A stretch of 64,000 bases of DNA from Budorcas taxicolor (GCF_023091745.1 NC_068920.1:122048622-122112621); one strand, 5' to 3'. Positions 1 to 10,448 are shown, numbered from the stretch's first letter. Program-made: numbers and translations. Notes: generated by a model not told the origin, from the letters alone.

Positions 1-85
1 GATGCCGGCGCCGCAAACTCGGCTCCCGGCCGCCTCCGGCGCGGGGGCGCGCAGGCGGGCGGGGAGAGCCGGCCGGCCGGCCGCC

Positions 86-94
86 CCGGTAAGC
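86..94 (+). other. weak plus-strand 5' splice site
   Basis: CCG|GTAAGC with the intron starting at 89. This is an acceptable but not excellent donor and would suit an exon that begins left of the window. No downstream plus-strand acceptor or exon is recognisable, so this is recorded only as a competing model for the island. Confidence 0.2.
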
Positions 95-165
95 CGCTGA
101 GGAAGTTGCGCGCCTGCCTGGCCCGCACCCCTCGGCGGCCCCGCCGCGACCCCTCCTGCGGCCAC

Positions 166-174
166 ACTCACCGG
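166..174 (-). other. strong 5' splice site
   Basis: On the minus strand the bases read CCG|GTGAGT, matching the U1 snRNA consensus at all six intron positions. The exon side ends at 172. It is the only strong donor in the CpG island on either strand. Confidence 0.55.
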
Positions 175-640
175 ACAATTGCTGGTGGCCGGAATTCCCA
201 GCACGGCCCCGAGACACGGAGCGAGGGGGGAGAAGTGTGCGTGCGCGGGCAGCGCGAGCAGACAGCCCGGCGTTCCGCCGCCGCCTTGTTCGCCAGCCGG
301 CCGAGCCCAACGAGGGGAAGTTGGCCGCGGAGCCGAACGCTGGAGAAGCCGCGGGCGGAGGAAGAGCCGCGGGATCCGCCTTGTGATGCGCTTCAGGAGG
401 GCTCGAGGCAAATCCGAACGCGCGGGGAGGCTGGTGCTGCTGCTGGAGGCGGCGGCGGCGGCGGCGCCCCCCGACGGTTCCACCGCCTCTGGGTCTCTGA
501 CCCACGCTCGGAGGGAGGGGAGGGGACTAGCGGGGGGGCGGGACTGGAGGGAGGGGACAGGGCAGGGCCACAGAGGGAGGCGGTGCGGCGGCGCCGAGCG
601 GTCTCTTGGGAGTTGTAGTTCTCCTCAAGAAAAAAGCTGT
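172..640 (-). other. candidate non-coding first exon (minus strand)
   Basis: Reading the minus strand from about 640 to 172 there is no ATG at all, as expected for a 5' leader. The block ends in CCG|GTGAGTG, a near-perfect 5' splice site, with the intron starting at 171 and running out of the window. The ZNF143-like and NRF1-like motifs sit just upstream or at the expected start. The exact transcription start is not visible, so the right edge is a guess. A GC-rich sequence has few ATGs by chance, so the missing ATGs are only moderate support. The alternative is that this is promoter DNA of a plus-strand gene. Confidence 0.5.
601..619 (-). promoter_or_regulatory. ZNF143/THAP11-like site
   Basis: The minus strand reads ACTACAACTCCC followed by AAGAGAC. 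The first twelve bases closely fit the ACTACAAYTCCC core of the ZNF143 (Staf) binding site common in CpG island promoters. The second half (consensus AGCATGC) is poorly kept, so this is a partial site. Confidence 0.45.
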
Positions 641-678
641 ACATTGTTGTTGAGGACGCGGCTGCGTTCGCTCTGCAG

Positions 679-689
679 TGCGCATGCTC
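679..689. promoter_or_regulatory. NRF1-like site
   Basis: TGCGCATGCTC fits one full half of the palindromic NRF1 site (TGCGCATGCGCA). The second half is mismatched near its end. It sits 60 bases from the ZNF143-like motif, near the expected start of the minus-strand transcript. Confidence 0.4.
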
Positions 690-720
690 GGGAGGGAGGC
701 TCGGCCCTACTGTTACTATG

Positions 721-1041
721 GTCACCGACACACTAAGGAAGGGAACGTGTTAAGCGAGGCTGCTGACTGAACAAGGCCCTGCTTGTGTTATGGTACTGTT
801 AAGGATCCCACTTTTGGCTAGTCCTTTAACTTCGCTCCACCCCCAGCTTCTAGCCTCATCACGCCAAGTGCCCAGTGAAATCTGACTTCCTCACCATATC
901 TCGGTCTTCCCTGCTGCTTAATTTTATCCCATAAATTCAGGATCACAAATACCCATTTCCCTCCCTTCCCGCAAATGTATCCTCTCTGCCTTAAATTTAA
1001 GGTTCTTTGTTTGTTTGTTGTTTAACCTAAGACTTGTAGAA
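721..1041. other. no gene seen; island edge
   Basis: CpG-poor unique sequence leading out of the island. A minus-strand donor-like ATG|GTGAGG lies near 893 but has no supporting exon. A short (TTTG)n run lies at about 1009-1021. Confidence 0.5.
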
Positions 1042-1234
1042 AGGTGTTAGTCGTTCAGTTATGTCGGATTCCTTGTGACCCCAAGGACTGTAGCCCCTTC
1101 AGGCTCCTTGGGATTCTCCAGGCAAGAATACTGGATTGGGTAGCCTGTCCCTTCTCCAGGGGATCTTCCTGACCCGGAGGTGGAACCCAGGGCTTCTGCA
1201 TTGCAGATTCTTTACCATTTGAGCCACCAGTTGC
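1042..1234 (-). repeat. Bov-tA SINE
   Basis: Reverse-oriented Bov-tA: the BovB-derived part (cagtcatgtc-like start, tggactgtagcc, ggcaagaatactgga) comes first, then the tRNA-Glu-like head complement ending in gagccaccag. About 15-20% diverged. Confidence 0.88.
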
Positions 1235-1829
1235 TTCCGATATCTTAATTAATTAGGTTATAAAAGGGTTAGGAGCATCACCACTGTCAGATTCCCATCA
1301 TTTCTTCACGCAGTCACATCCAGCTTTAAGGCCAGCAAAGGTAAAGCTCAAGGTTAAGATCACTATATCTTACTTCATCCATGTTAAAAAATTTCTTAAA
1401 TTTTAAGGCCTACAATTTTCAAGAAATACAAATTTTATAAAGTAGAAGTTCAAAAGATAAGTGGAAAGTTGAAAATTGTTTGTTGTACGTACATTGACCA
1501 ACTTTCAGTTGGCAATAAGAGAAGTCTGAACCAAGGTCTGAGTATGCTTTGGGGCTGGTCAGCTAAGTCTACGCCCATGTGGGACAGCCAGGTGTGAAGA
1601 GATGGTGGACGAGGGTGGTGCAAGGCAGGACATGTTACTGGATTCCAGAGAACTAAAGGCAACCTATCCCAAGATCTTTTGTTTTCCTTCTCTGCCTACC
1701 TAGAACCCCATACTCTGGAAGAAAAGGACTAGTGTTTAGAAATCAGAAACACAGGAAAAGCTGCGGTTTTCAGGTAGAGAGTTTCAAGGTCAAGGATCCT
1801 TGTGTTTGCAGACCCCATGATTAATATTC
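1235..1829. other. no gene seen; unassigned
   Basis: Unique-looking AT-rich sequence. No splice-framed ORF and no repeat family that I recognise. Confidence 0.4.
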
Positions 1830-2500
1830 AAAAAACAGTTATTGAGTATAGTATGTCTCAGGTACTTCTTCAGTTCCCAGAAATAGAGATACAGGAGTGT
1901 AAAAGAAATATTTATTATTTTCAAAGTGCTTATTGTGCAGAGGAAGAGCCAGGTAAATAAACAAACTGCAATAAATACCTTAGTAGAAAAGTTTACCAGA
2001 TGGTTTGGTACACACCTACCCCAGACTCAGATAGGGTCAGGAAATGATTCAAAGAACATTTAAACTTGAGGATGACTAGGAGTCAGTGTGTCTGTGTTCT
2101 TTGGTGGAGGAAGGAAAAGGGAGAAGTGAGAGCACTGTGGGCAGGGCTAGGGCTAGGGTTAGTGCTAGAAGTGTGAGATCAAAGAATATTTTGGTCCAGT
2201 AAAGAATTCATCATTGCTGGTGGTAGGATGGGGTTAAACAGAATGGCTAGAGGAGAGAGGAAAAGGTAAAGGAGACAGATTGTGACGAATCTCGTATAAT
2301 ATGCAAAGAATGCAGGCTTTTCTAGAAGCAATGGAAAGTTGTGCCAGGATTGGAAGCAAATTTTAGTAAGATGTACATTTTATAAATGCATTTTATTCAT
2401 TTAAAAAAAGATGAGAGCCTGAACTGGCACTGGCAGTGGCAGGAGACAGAACTGAGGGAAATCAGACACTATTTAAGTAAAAGAATTACTAGCACCTAGT
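1830..2500 (-). repeat. L2 LINE fragment
   Basis: Diverged L2 in antisense. The ttattgagtat start corresponds to the L2 3' end, followed by the stretch with an AGGAAGAGCCAGG-like segment, and later by text resembling L2 body sequence (atggaaagttgtgcc, ggcagtggcaggaga). A telomere-like GGGCTAGGGCTAGGGTTAG lies inside near 2143-2162. Confidence 0.6.
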
Positions 2501-2529
2501 GAGTCAATTACCTGTGATAGGGAGTGAAG

Positions 2530-2960
2530 GATGAAGAAAAGTTATCAGTTATGATGCTTTGGATTGCAAGCAGCAAAAATCCCAACTCTAACTAGCTTAA
2601 CCAATAAACCAACATTGACTTGTCTAGATATGAAGTCCAGTGAAAAGATGGGCTACAGGGCTGAATGATTCAACAGGTCAGTGATGTCATTAAGGACATG
2701 CTTCTTTCTTGTTTCATTGCTCTTCTTTAGTGTTGGCTTTATAGTTGCCAACAATTCTTGTGGCTGTGAGTTTCACCATCTAGGTCCAAGAAGAGAAGAT
2801 GAGGAAGTCATTTTTGTAAACTCTTTCTAAAACTCTTTTAGAAAGGAGAGAAAACTCCTTTCTTAGAAGTCTCACCAGTTGATTCATGGTGACCAGGGGA
2901 TGGCATGAGTCTAATTATCTTAGGATAGAGAAATATATCCTGCCTCTAGATCCAAAGCCA
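2530..2960. repeat. old interspersed repeat, family not assigned
   Basis: Text such as ttggattgcaagcagcaaaa and aactagcttaaccaataaa resembles a widely dispersed old mammalian repeat that usually continues into a 'ttggctcatataac' segment. I cannot name its family. It appears to interrupt the L2 that flanks it on both sides. It contains overlapping hairpins at 2823-2862. Confidence 0.35.
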
Positions 2961-2964
2961 TGAT

Positions 2965-3400
2965 GAGAAGGTGTGGATATCCCAATGAAAATTGAGGTGA
3001 TAACCTAGAAAAAGAAGAATGGAGGCTGAGAAGGGGAGAACCACAACACCTACTACATGGAAGGAAAAGGATAATGACTCCCAGATGTTTTACTTGTATG
3101 ACTATGAGCAAGTGATGCCATTCACTGAGTTAAGGAATATAAGACATTGAGCAGCTTTTGAGGGGGAATTTGATGAGTTTCTTTTGGGGTATACTGAGTT
3201 TGAGATGGCTCTGAATCTATGTGGAGAAGTGGAGTGGGCAGTTATATACATGACTCTACTGCCCTGAAGAGAGGTCTGGACAGTAGAAGATAAAATTGGA
3301 GTATACCATCATATAGATGGTAATGGAAATGTTGGAAGTGGATGAGATCGGTCAGGGAGAGAATGCACAGCAGAAAAGAAGTCACTCATAGCATCCAGGA
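2965..3400 (-). repeat. L2 LINE fragment (same element continued)
   Basis: Continues the 1830-2500 L2 further toward its body. It matches the L2 antisense order of segments 'ctgagtttgagatggct', 'gaagtggagtgggcagt' and 'catatagatggtaatgg...gatgagatcg'. It is strongly decayed and has no reading frame. Confidence 0.6.
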
Positions 3401-3544
3401 GTCTCAGAGCCGATAATAAGCACAGAGGCAGCGTCACGCTCTCCCTGCCTACTTTCCAAGTGCTGGGAACGTCAGCACTTAAGATGCCTGGGAACTAGCG
3501 AGAACACTAAGACATTCAAAGTAGGAAAACATAATCTATACGCA

Positions 3545-4800
3545 GCGAAAAAGTCGGTCAATAAACAAATCTAGAAATTACAGAGATGGTAGAATTAGCA
3601 GTCATATTAAAACAATTACTGCAAATATGTTTTATATGCTGATACAGAGAAATTAAAGGTTTAAAAATGGAATTTCTAGAGAAACAACAGTTAAGACAAG
3701 TAAAACAGAGAACCTCAGTGATCTGTGGGATAATATCAAGTATTCTAATATACATGTACTATAGATGAGAGGAGGGTGAGAAGGGTGATAGAGAAGTTAT
3801 TTGAAGTAATATAGCTGATATTATTTTTGTATTTGATGAAAAATTATGAGATGAGAAGCTCAGTGAGCCCTCAGCAGGATAAACACACACATTCCCACAT
3901 ACTCACAAAAATGGTGCAAAAGACACCATTAAATTGTTGAAAACTTGTGATAAAAAATTAAAAACAGCCAGTGGGGGATAAAAGATTATGTATAAAAAAA
4001 ATAATTTCAGTAAACTTCTAATTAAAAACTACACAAGTCAGAAGACAATGAAAGGGCATTTTTAAAGTGCTGAAAGAAAAAAAGTCTGTCACATAGAATC
4101 CTATATTTAGAGAAGATATCTTTCATAAATGAAGGCTAAAGAAAACAAATGCTGAGAGAATGTTGCCAGCAGAACTGCATTATAAAAAATGTTAAAGCAA
4201 ATTCTTTGGCATAGAAAAATAGTACTATATAGAAACTTGGATTTATACTAAAGAATGAAAAGTGTCAGAAATGGAAACTATACGCGTTAGTATAAAAGAT
4301 TTTTCCCTTCACTTAAAAAAATTTTAAAAGATAATTGACTATTTAAAGCAAAATTTATATAACATAACAACATAACATATATGGGAGTAAAATGCTTGAC
4401 CACAATAACTATTTGAATTCAAAGGGTGGAAGCAGGAAATGGAATTACATTATTAGAATTTACATCATATGTAAAGTGTTATACTATTACTTGAATGTGT
4501 GTGCTTAGTGCTTCAGTCATGTCCAACTCTCTGTGACCCTGTGGACCATGGCCTGCCAGGCTCCTCTGTCCATGGGATTCTCTAGGCAAGAATACTGGAG
4601 TGGGTTCCCATTTCCTTCTCCAAATCTGATGTAAGACAAGCCAAAATGACCACCACAATTTATTTGAAGGCAAATTGTGATAAATTAAAACTGCATATTC
4701 TAAACCTTAGAACAGCCATTAAAAAAAAACAAACAGGTATAGCTAATAAGCCAATAGTAAGCAGGTAATAATAACAGTATAGCTAATAAAAACAAAAATA
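3545..4800 (+). repeat. ancient L1 (ORF1 to inter-ORF region)
   Basis: Sense-strand relic of an old L1 (L1M or HAL1-like). The part near 3715 (cctcagtgatctgtgggata) corresponds to the L1 ORF1 region, then comes the aggataaacacac stretch, then 'aaagtgctgaaagaaaaaaa' and 'aatgaaggctaaagaaaa'. It ends with the 'aggtatagctaataagccaa' segment near 4735. Stops and indels remove any frame. A Bov SINE splits it at 4499-4624. Confidence 0.7.
4499..4624 (-). repeat. Bov-A type SINE
   Basis: Antisense BovB-derived SINE body (tgcttcagtcatgtccaact through ttcccatttccttctcc) without the tRNA head. It is inserted inside the old L1. Confidence 0.88.
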
Positions 4801-5582
4801 TAAATGAAATCTGTGTCCCTAAGGACCATGGAAATGACATGCAGCTCTGGATTTTCCACCTCTTGACTTCTTTTAAGTGAGAGAAATAAACTTCTGTTTT
4901 CTGTAGAGGCATAGTTTTTTGTAGTCTGTGCTACGTACAGCTGAAGCTAATCAGAACAGCCACAAGCCTAAAGTAATTTCATCAAGTAGTGTTTCCCAGA
5001 ATCAGGCAGACCCACACATTGCTCAGAATTTGGATGCAGGGCCAATAACTTCAACATATGTTTTGGGGTCATGTATTTGTCACTAGAATTCCAAGGACAG
5101 TTCATCTCTTGTATAAGTATCACTTATTACAATCAGTTCAATCAGTTTGTTCTTGAAGGAAAAGATACATGTAAATTGCTTAGTGTAGTCCTTGGAATAC
5201 AGCAAATGCTTGGTAAATATCTGTTACTTTGAAACAGAGCCGCAATAACAAGTAGATGTACCACCACTTAGGCCCACGTGGGGTTTGTGCTCTAGTGCCA
5301 GGTGTAGAAAATCGAGGTGGCATTCATTTATATGTCAAAATCTGTGAATCTGTTTTCGAAATTTACTCACCACAGTTCTACTGTGTTCTTCAAAATCTGA
5401 AGTCCTTTGAGTAAAGGACAGTTGAGTCACAGAAGATGCGTTCACCTCCAGTTGCCACCTACTTGGTCCACATATCTAGTCTAATACCTACATTTCCTTG
5501 ACCAAAGCAGCTATCCTTTGGTTGAAAATCTATAGTTCCAAATTTGTTATATTCAGATATCTAGTCATTTTAGTGAATCCTA
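4801..5582. other. no gene seen; unassigned
   Basis: Mostly unassigned. Sequence near 4860-4965 (gagaaataaacttctgtttt and on) resembles the 3' end of an old LTR-like or similar repeat, but I cannot name it. There is no supported exon. Confidence 0.35.
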
Positions 5583-5868
5583 AGGAGAAGGCAATGGCAT
5601 CCCACTCCAGTACTCTTGCCTGGAAAATCCCATGGACGGAGGAGCCTGGTAGGCTGCAGTCTATGTGGTCGCAAAGAGTCGGGGACGACTGAGCGACTTC
5701 ACTTTCACTTTTCACTTTCATGCATTGGAGAAGGAAATGGCAACCCACTCCAGTGTTCTTGCCTGGAGAATACCAGGGACAGGGGAGCCTGGTGGGCTGC
5801 CATCTATGGGGTCGCACAGAGTCAGACACGACTGAAGCGACTTAGCAGCAGCATCAGCAGCAGCAGCA
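5583..5868 (+). repeat. Bov-A2 SINE
   Basis: Two Bov-A monomers joined by the linker cacttttcactttcatgcat. The left monomer starts ggagaaggcaatggca, the right one ends gactgaagcgacttagcagc, and the element finishes in an (AGC)n tail at 5844-5868. Full length and only lightly diverged. Confidence 0.95.
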
Positions 5869-5880
5869 AGGAACTAATAG

Positions 5881-6085
5881 GGCTTCCCTGGCAGCTCAGC
5901 TGTTAAAGAACCCACCTGCAATGCAGGAAACCTGGTTCAATTCTTGGGATTGGGAAGATCCCCTGGAGAAGGAATAGGCTACCCACTCTAGTATTCTTGC
6001 CTGAAGAATCCCATAGACAGAGGAGCCTGGTGGGCAATAGTCCATGGGGTCACAAAGAGCTGGACACGACTGAGCAACGAAGTAT
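5881..6085 (+). repeat. Bov-tA SINE
   Basis: Starts with the tRNA-Glu-like head ggcttccctggcagctcagc, carries the B-box-like ggttcaattc, and continues into the BovB-derived tail ending gacacgactgagcaac. It lies 12 bases right of a Bov-A2. Confidence 0.93.
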
Positions 6086-7129
6086 ACAAGGGACTAAATA
6101 AGTTATATTACTGGGATCCCTTGAATTGTAAAAAGTTTTTCATCTTGGAAAATTGCTTAGTAAATTTCAATATTTCCTCTACCTTATGACTATATGAAAG
6201 TCAGCTAAAACTATGTTTCTACTCTCCCCCAGGCAAATATAAAAATGGTATTTAGGATGTGAACATAAGGAAAAATCACATTGTTGGCACCTGTCTCTAA
6301 AACATTGTGCAATAAACCTAATTTACTAGTAAATGATGCAGAGGAAATTAGACACACTCAGCTTTTCTTATGACTTGAAATATTGCAAACTTGTATTTCT
6401 CCTTACATGGGAAATTTTTCATTTCCTGCAAATGAATATATCTTTTTATGTTTAATCCAAATTTCTCATATTTTATACTGACAAATGATTACATACTGTT
6501 AGTTCACGTATGCTAAAAGTTATTTTTTGTTCCTAAAAATTTAGGCAGACTTCCCTTTTGAATCAGGAAGACCCTAGACTGCATATTTAACTCTTGCTGA
6601 GGCTCTTGGATTTCAGAGTAATAATGTATGTGTGTGTGTGCATGTATGTGTGTTCATTTCAATATTCAGATAATAAATAGGTTCTCTCTCAAAACTCCTA
6701 CTTTCTAACATTTCTCCCCCAAATAAAATTATTCTCTTCTAATGTCCTCAAAAATCTCCAAATAGCTCATAGTCAACATGGAACATGTTCCTATTTTAAA
6801 CCTGTGAATGACACACAATTTGAAGGCCTGGGCTTTCACTCAAAAGATTTGTAGGCCCCAAATGTTGGTTCTGACATTTTAGATGTATGTGGAAAATGTC
6901 AAAGACAAGCTAGTTAAGATTTTAATGTTTTAAAGGAGTATGTTTGTACATCAAAGAATGCAGTGTCTATATTAGTATTAGTCCAACCAACATGTGTGCC
7001 AGCAGTTACTTTGGGACTGTAAAAGTTACTGAATAATGAAAGAAGTGGAAAACTCATGAAGGGAAGATTTAGATTGTGTTTCCATCCCTATTAATTTATT
7101 TAATCATGGAATAATTACTTGTATTGATA
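6086..7129. other. no gene seen; AT-rich
   Basis: AT-rich unassigned DNA with one short TG tract. No repeat family recognised and no coding signal. Confidence 0.4.
6625..6654. repeat. (TG)n microsatellite
   Basis: Imperfect TG/TATG tract of about 30 bases. Possible length polymorphism. Confidence 0.85.
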
Positions 7130-7480
7130 TCTTCTTACCTCAAATTTCATGCATTTATTCTTTCACCACATACTTATTGAGCATCTACTATGGTGCCAGG
7201 CTATGGACACAAAGATTAATTATCATTTTATCAACCCTCAAGAAGCTTATAATCAAGTGTATAGATAAGTGCAATGAGATTTTATAGGCACTTTTCTAGC
7301 AGAATGTTTAGGAAATAGTGAGACTATAGATAGGGAATAATTTCTCATGAGAAAGCAGTCAGAAAACACTTCAAAGAAGAGGTGGTAGTTGGGTTGAGTC
7401 CTGATAAGTGAGTAGGTGCTTATCAGATAAGCAAGGACGTTTCAGTGTAACTGATACTCTAGAAAAGATGTGGAAAAATG
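7130..7480 (-). repeat. L2 LINE 3' end
   Basis: Antisense L2 3' end: 'tattgagcatctactatggt' followed by the cctcaagaagcttataatc segment and then the ggttgagtcctgataagtga stretch, all in the order of the L2 3' terminal region. Confidence 0.7.
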
Positions 7481-7796
7481 AAATAGCAGGTCTCTGACTT
7501 TGAGTCCCCTTCTCCTGGCACAACTTTTTTTTTTTTTTTGCTGCAAGCTCAGCTTATGTATTTCATTCAAGCTGAATGAAATTATCTCTCTCAAGCTCAG
7601 CTATGTATTTCATTTTTGCTTCTGTTATACTTCTGCAGCATGTCTATGTATTTGTATCAGAAAAGGTGGCTCCAATTAGCTGTCTGCCATGATGTAGGAA
7701 CTTATTTTTCATTCTTTTAGAAAACTATTTTAAACACTTAGCCATATCCCCAAACTTTTAAGAACACATCTGTCTTTCTAAAATACTACTTCATTA
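7481..7796. other. no gene seen; T-run and short direct repeat
   Basis: Contains a run of 15 T at 7525-7539 and a direct repeat of 23-24 bases (7544-7567 and 7592-7614) with a small hairpin between. Otherwise unassigned. Confidence 0.5.
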
Positions 7797-7809
7797 GTAC
7801 TCAAAGTGT

Positions 7810-8021
7810 CTTCCCTGGTGGTTCAGAGGGTGAAGCATCTGCCTGCAATGTGGGAGACCTGGATTCGATCCCTCGGTGGGGAAGATCCCCTGGAGAAGGA
7901 AATGGCAACCCACTCCAGTATTCTTGCCTGGAAAATCCTATGGACAGAGAAGCCTGGTAGGCTACAGTCCATGGAGTTGCAAAGAGTCAGACATGACTGA
8001 GTGACTTCACTTCATTTCTTC
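7810..8021 (+). repeat. Bov-tA SINE with target duplication
   Basis: Complete head-to-tail Bov-tA. Flanks read AGTACTCAAAGTG on the left (about 7796-7808) and AGTGTTCAAAGTG on the right (about 8022-8034), a 13-bp target duplication with two mismatches. Confidence 0.93.
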
Positions 8022-8029
8022 AGTGTTCA

Positions 8030-8150
8030 AAGTGGCTAAGACTCCATGCTCCCAACACAGGGTGCCTGGGGTTCAATCCTTGTTTAGGGAAGTAGATCCC
8101 ACATGCTGCAACTAAGACCAGCACAACCAAATAAATAAAACAATTTTTTT
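8030..8150 (+). repeat. CHR-2 type SINE, 5' truncated
   Basis: Starts gtggctaagactccatgctc, carries the catgctgcaactaagaccagc segment typical of CHR-2, and ends in an aaataaataaaacaa tail followed by T-rich sequence. Confidence 0.8.
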
Positions 8151-8919
8151 TTTTTTTGGTAAAAAAGAAACATGTTGACTTTTAAACATTACAGTCTTGA
8201 GTAGTAGAATAGAAAGTCTTAGGAGGCCAGGGGAGAGTGGAGAGAAGGCTCTAGGTAAAGAATCATATTTAAATTTGCTAAGTTATAAAACTATAAACTC
8301 ATGATACTTGCTTTAATGCTCCCTATTTCATCCTCCCAACTAGGTAGATGCCCTATAACCCAATCTTCCCTGTTTATTTCATCTAGTTCTCTGAGCTACT
8401 TTAATAAATAAAGTAGCAAGTTACTCCCTAAACTCCTCAGTTTTTTGTTTTCTGTTTGTCTGTTTTTAATCTCTTTGTAGGCCTAAATACAGGAATGGTG
8501 AACTTTGCCAATAGAAATTTCCTACTTGAGTTCTGCCTCTCTGAGAATTGATTCTTTGTAACTACCTCTCTTGAACTGGTACCCCCTTAATATTTTCCTA
8601 AGTAGTTCCTCCATGCAGTTTCACATCCTGCTTTAATCATCTGTGTCTCCTCCTGCTTGTCCTGCCTCCATAGTTACCTCTCAGACATCAGTTTCTTCAC
8701 AACCCCACCTCACTGTGTCACTCTGCAAAACTCCCAGCCTCCCAACCCGTGTCACCAGATGCCCCCTTCTAGTGTTACCAGCCCAGGCTCCTGTCCCCAG
8801 CCTACCCCGTCTCTTCTCAAGTAGAATCAGCATCACACGTTAGTAGAGATCCAGTTCCATCCATTTGATTAGACTTAGCCAGCCTGGAGTTTTTCAATTT
8901 GTGAGAGTACTTATAAAAA
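8151..8919. other. no gene seen; pyrimidine-rich
   Basis: C/T-rich stretch around 8640-8820 gives an open plus-strand frame of 66 residues with no recognisable protein character. No repeat named. Confidence 0.4.
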
Positions 8920-9555
8920 ATATATTATTTGAAAATCTTTTTATTGCAGAAAATTTCAAGTATACAAAATGACAGAGAATAGTCTGATGAACCCCATGTA
9001 CCTACTCATCATCCAGGTTCAACAATTTTCAGCTCCTGGTCAAACCTGTTCTGTCTCTACCTCTACCAAACTAGTTTATTTCAAAACAACCCCCAGATGC
9101 CATATAATTTCATTTGTATCCCTCTTCAAAAGTATCTTTAAGAACATAACTATAATGCAATTATTACCTAAAAATACCATCCCTCAGATACTTCCCTAAC
9201 CTCCTCAAACACCCAGACAGTTTTATGAATTGAGATTAAAAAAAAAAGAATATATGTGCTATTGGTTGCCGTATCTCTTAAGTCTCTCTCTCTTCATAGA
9301 AAAAAACCAAAAACTTGTACTTTGAAAATTTCCAAACATATGCAAAATAAACAGAAAAATATATGTACTCAATACCCAGCTTCAATAATGATCAACGGCT
9401 TGTCATTCTTGTACCACCTATACCTCCATCCACTCTCCAATTTCCATTCAATCGTTTGAGGTAAAATGTCTATATATTTAAATATACAAGTCCTAGTGGT
9501 ACAGTTTTGACAAATGGATATATGAATATACCCAACACCTCTGTCATTACACTAC
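8920..9555 (+). repeat. L1M 3' UTR-like relics
   Basis: Two consecutive stretches resemble the 3' UTR of old L1M elements: 'aatttcaagtatacaaaatg' near 8955 through 'cttaagtctctctctcttca' near 9280, then a second start 'aaaatttccaaacatatgca' near 9325. They may be two copies or one rearranged copy. Confidence 0.55.
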
Positions 9556-9763
9556 ACGCTTGTGCTCAGCCATGCCCGACTCTTTGCAACCCCATGGACT
9601 GTAGCCACGGCTCCTCTGTTCATACGATTTCCCAGGCAAAATTACTGGAGTGGGTTGCCATTTTCTATTCTGGGGGATCTTCCTGACACAGAGGTCAAAC
9701 CCTCATCTCCTGCATGTCCTGCATTGGCAGGCAGACTCTTCACCACTAGTGCCACCTGGGGAG
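9556..9763 (-). repeat. Bov-tA SINE
   Basis: Antisense Bov-tA from gtgctcagccatgcccgact to the head complement ending agtgccacctggggag. It has a local duplication of ctgca/tgtcctgcatt in the head. Confidence 0.9.
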
Positions 9764-9867
9764 TGCTTATCATCACACAGGACATTTCTGTCTCCCTAGA
9801 TGGTTCTCTTTTGCTTCTTACTTCTTCACTAGCAACCACTTTGATTTTTTTTTTTAATCTTAGATTA

Positions 9868-10448
9868 AAGAGTCAGGCCCTAGTGAGGACCAGATTCAGG
9901 ACATAGTGAGGACCATAGTCAGGCTGTAGTGAGGACCAGCATCAGGGCCCAGTGAGGACCAGAGGCAGTTTTGCCCAGTGAGGCAAAGAGTCAGGCCGTA
10001 GAGAGGAACAGAGTCAGGTTTCAGAGAAGACCAGAGTCAGGCCATAGAGAGGACCAGAGTCAGGGCACAGTGACGCACAATGTCAGTTTCCAGTGAGGAC
10101 AAGAGTCAGGCCCCAGTGAGGCAAGGAGTCAGCCACAGAGGACAGAGTCAGACCGTGATCTAGATGAGAGTCAGGCTGTGGTGAGGATGAGAGTCAGGCC
10201 GTGGTGGGGATGAGAGTCAGGCCAAAGTGAGGACTAGAGTCAGGCTCTTGTGAAGGCCAAAGTCAAGATACAGTGAGGACCGTAGTCAGGCCATAGTGGT
10301 GACTAGAGTCAGAGCCCAGTGAGGACCAGACTCTGGGCCCAGTGTAGACCAGAGTTAGGTCCCAGTGAGGCAAAGAGTCAGGCCGTTGTGAGGCAAAGAG
10401 AGGACCAGATTCGGTCTATAGTGAGGACCAGAGTCAGGCTGTAGTGAC
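9868..10448. repeat. 23-bp degenerate minisatellite
   Basis: About 25 imperfect tandem units of 23 bp. A typical unit starts AGAGTCAGGCC and ends AGTGAGGACC. Some units vary in the last three bases (GGATG, GGCA, GGACT), including a run of three GATG-type units near 10160-10220, and a few are shortened or lengthened by one to three bases. GC-rich relative to the AT-rich L1-like flanks. No frame stays open across it. I do not recognise it as a named satellite. Confidence 0.9.

Larger units (their letters stand above)
1..720. promoter_or_regulatory. CpG island promoter
   Basis: The sequence is very GC-rich and dense in CpG up to about base 700, then drops to ordinary CpG-poor DNA. It holds GC boxes (GGCGGG near 55-62 and GGGGGGGCGGG at 530-540), a partial ZNF143-type motif on the minus strand (601-619), an NRF1-like site (679-689) and a (GGC)n tract near 450-465. 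Such islands normally mark promoters of broadly expressed genes. A strong minus-strand 5' splice site at 172/171 points to transcription leftward out of the window. A weaker plus-strand donor at 88/89 leaves room for a divergent or opposite transcript. The ORFs in this block differ in every frame, are rich in Arg, Gly, Pro and Ala, and look like translated GC-rich DNA, not protein. The gene cannot be named from this piece. Confidence 0.9.

Noticed and set aside
106..736. Three overlapping ORFs of 112-185 codons in the CpG island
   Set aside because: They lie in three frames on both strands, with low-complexity Arg/Gly/Pro/Ala composition, as expected for GC-rich non-coding DNA with few stops.
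7810..8021. tRNA gene signal in SINE heads (here and in other Bov-tA copies)
   Set aside because: The A/B-box-like text belongs to tRNA-derived SINEs. There is no complete cloverleaf or CCA-end context.
9868..10448. Tandem units considered as a CRISPR-like array or as AP-1 sites
   Set aside because: There are no unique spacers, the host is a mammal, and the units read AGAGTCAG, not the AP-1 TGAGTCA core.
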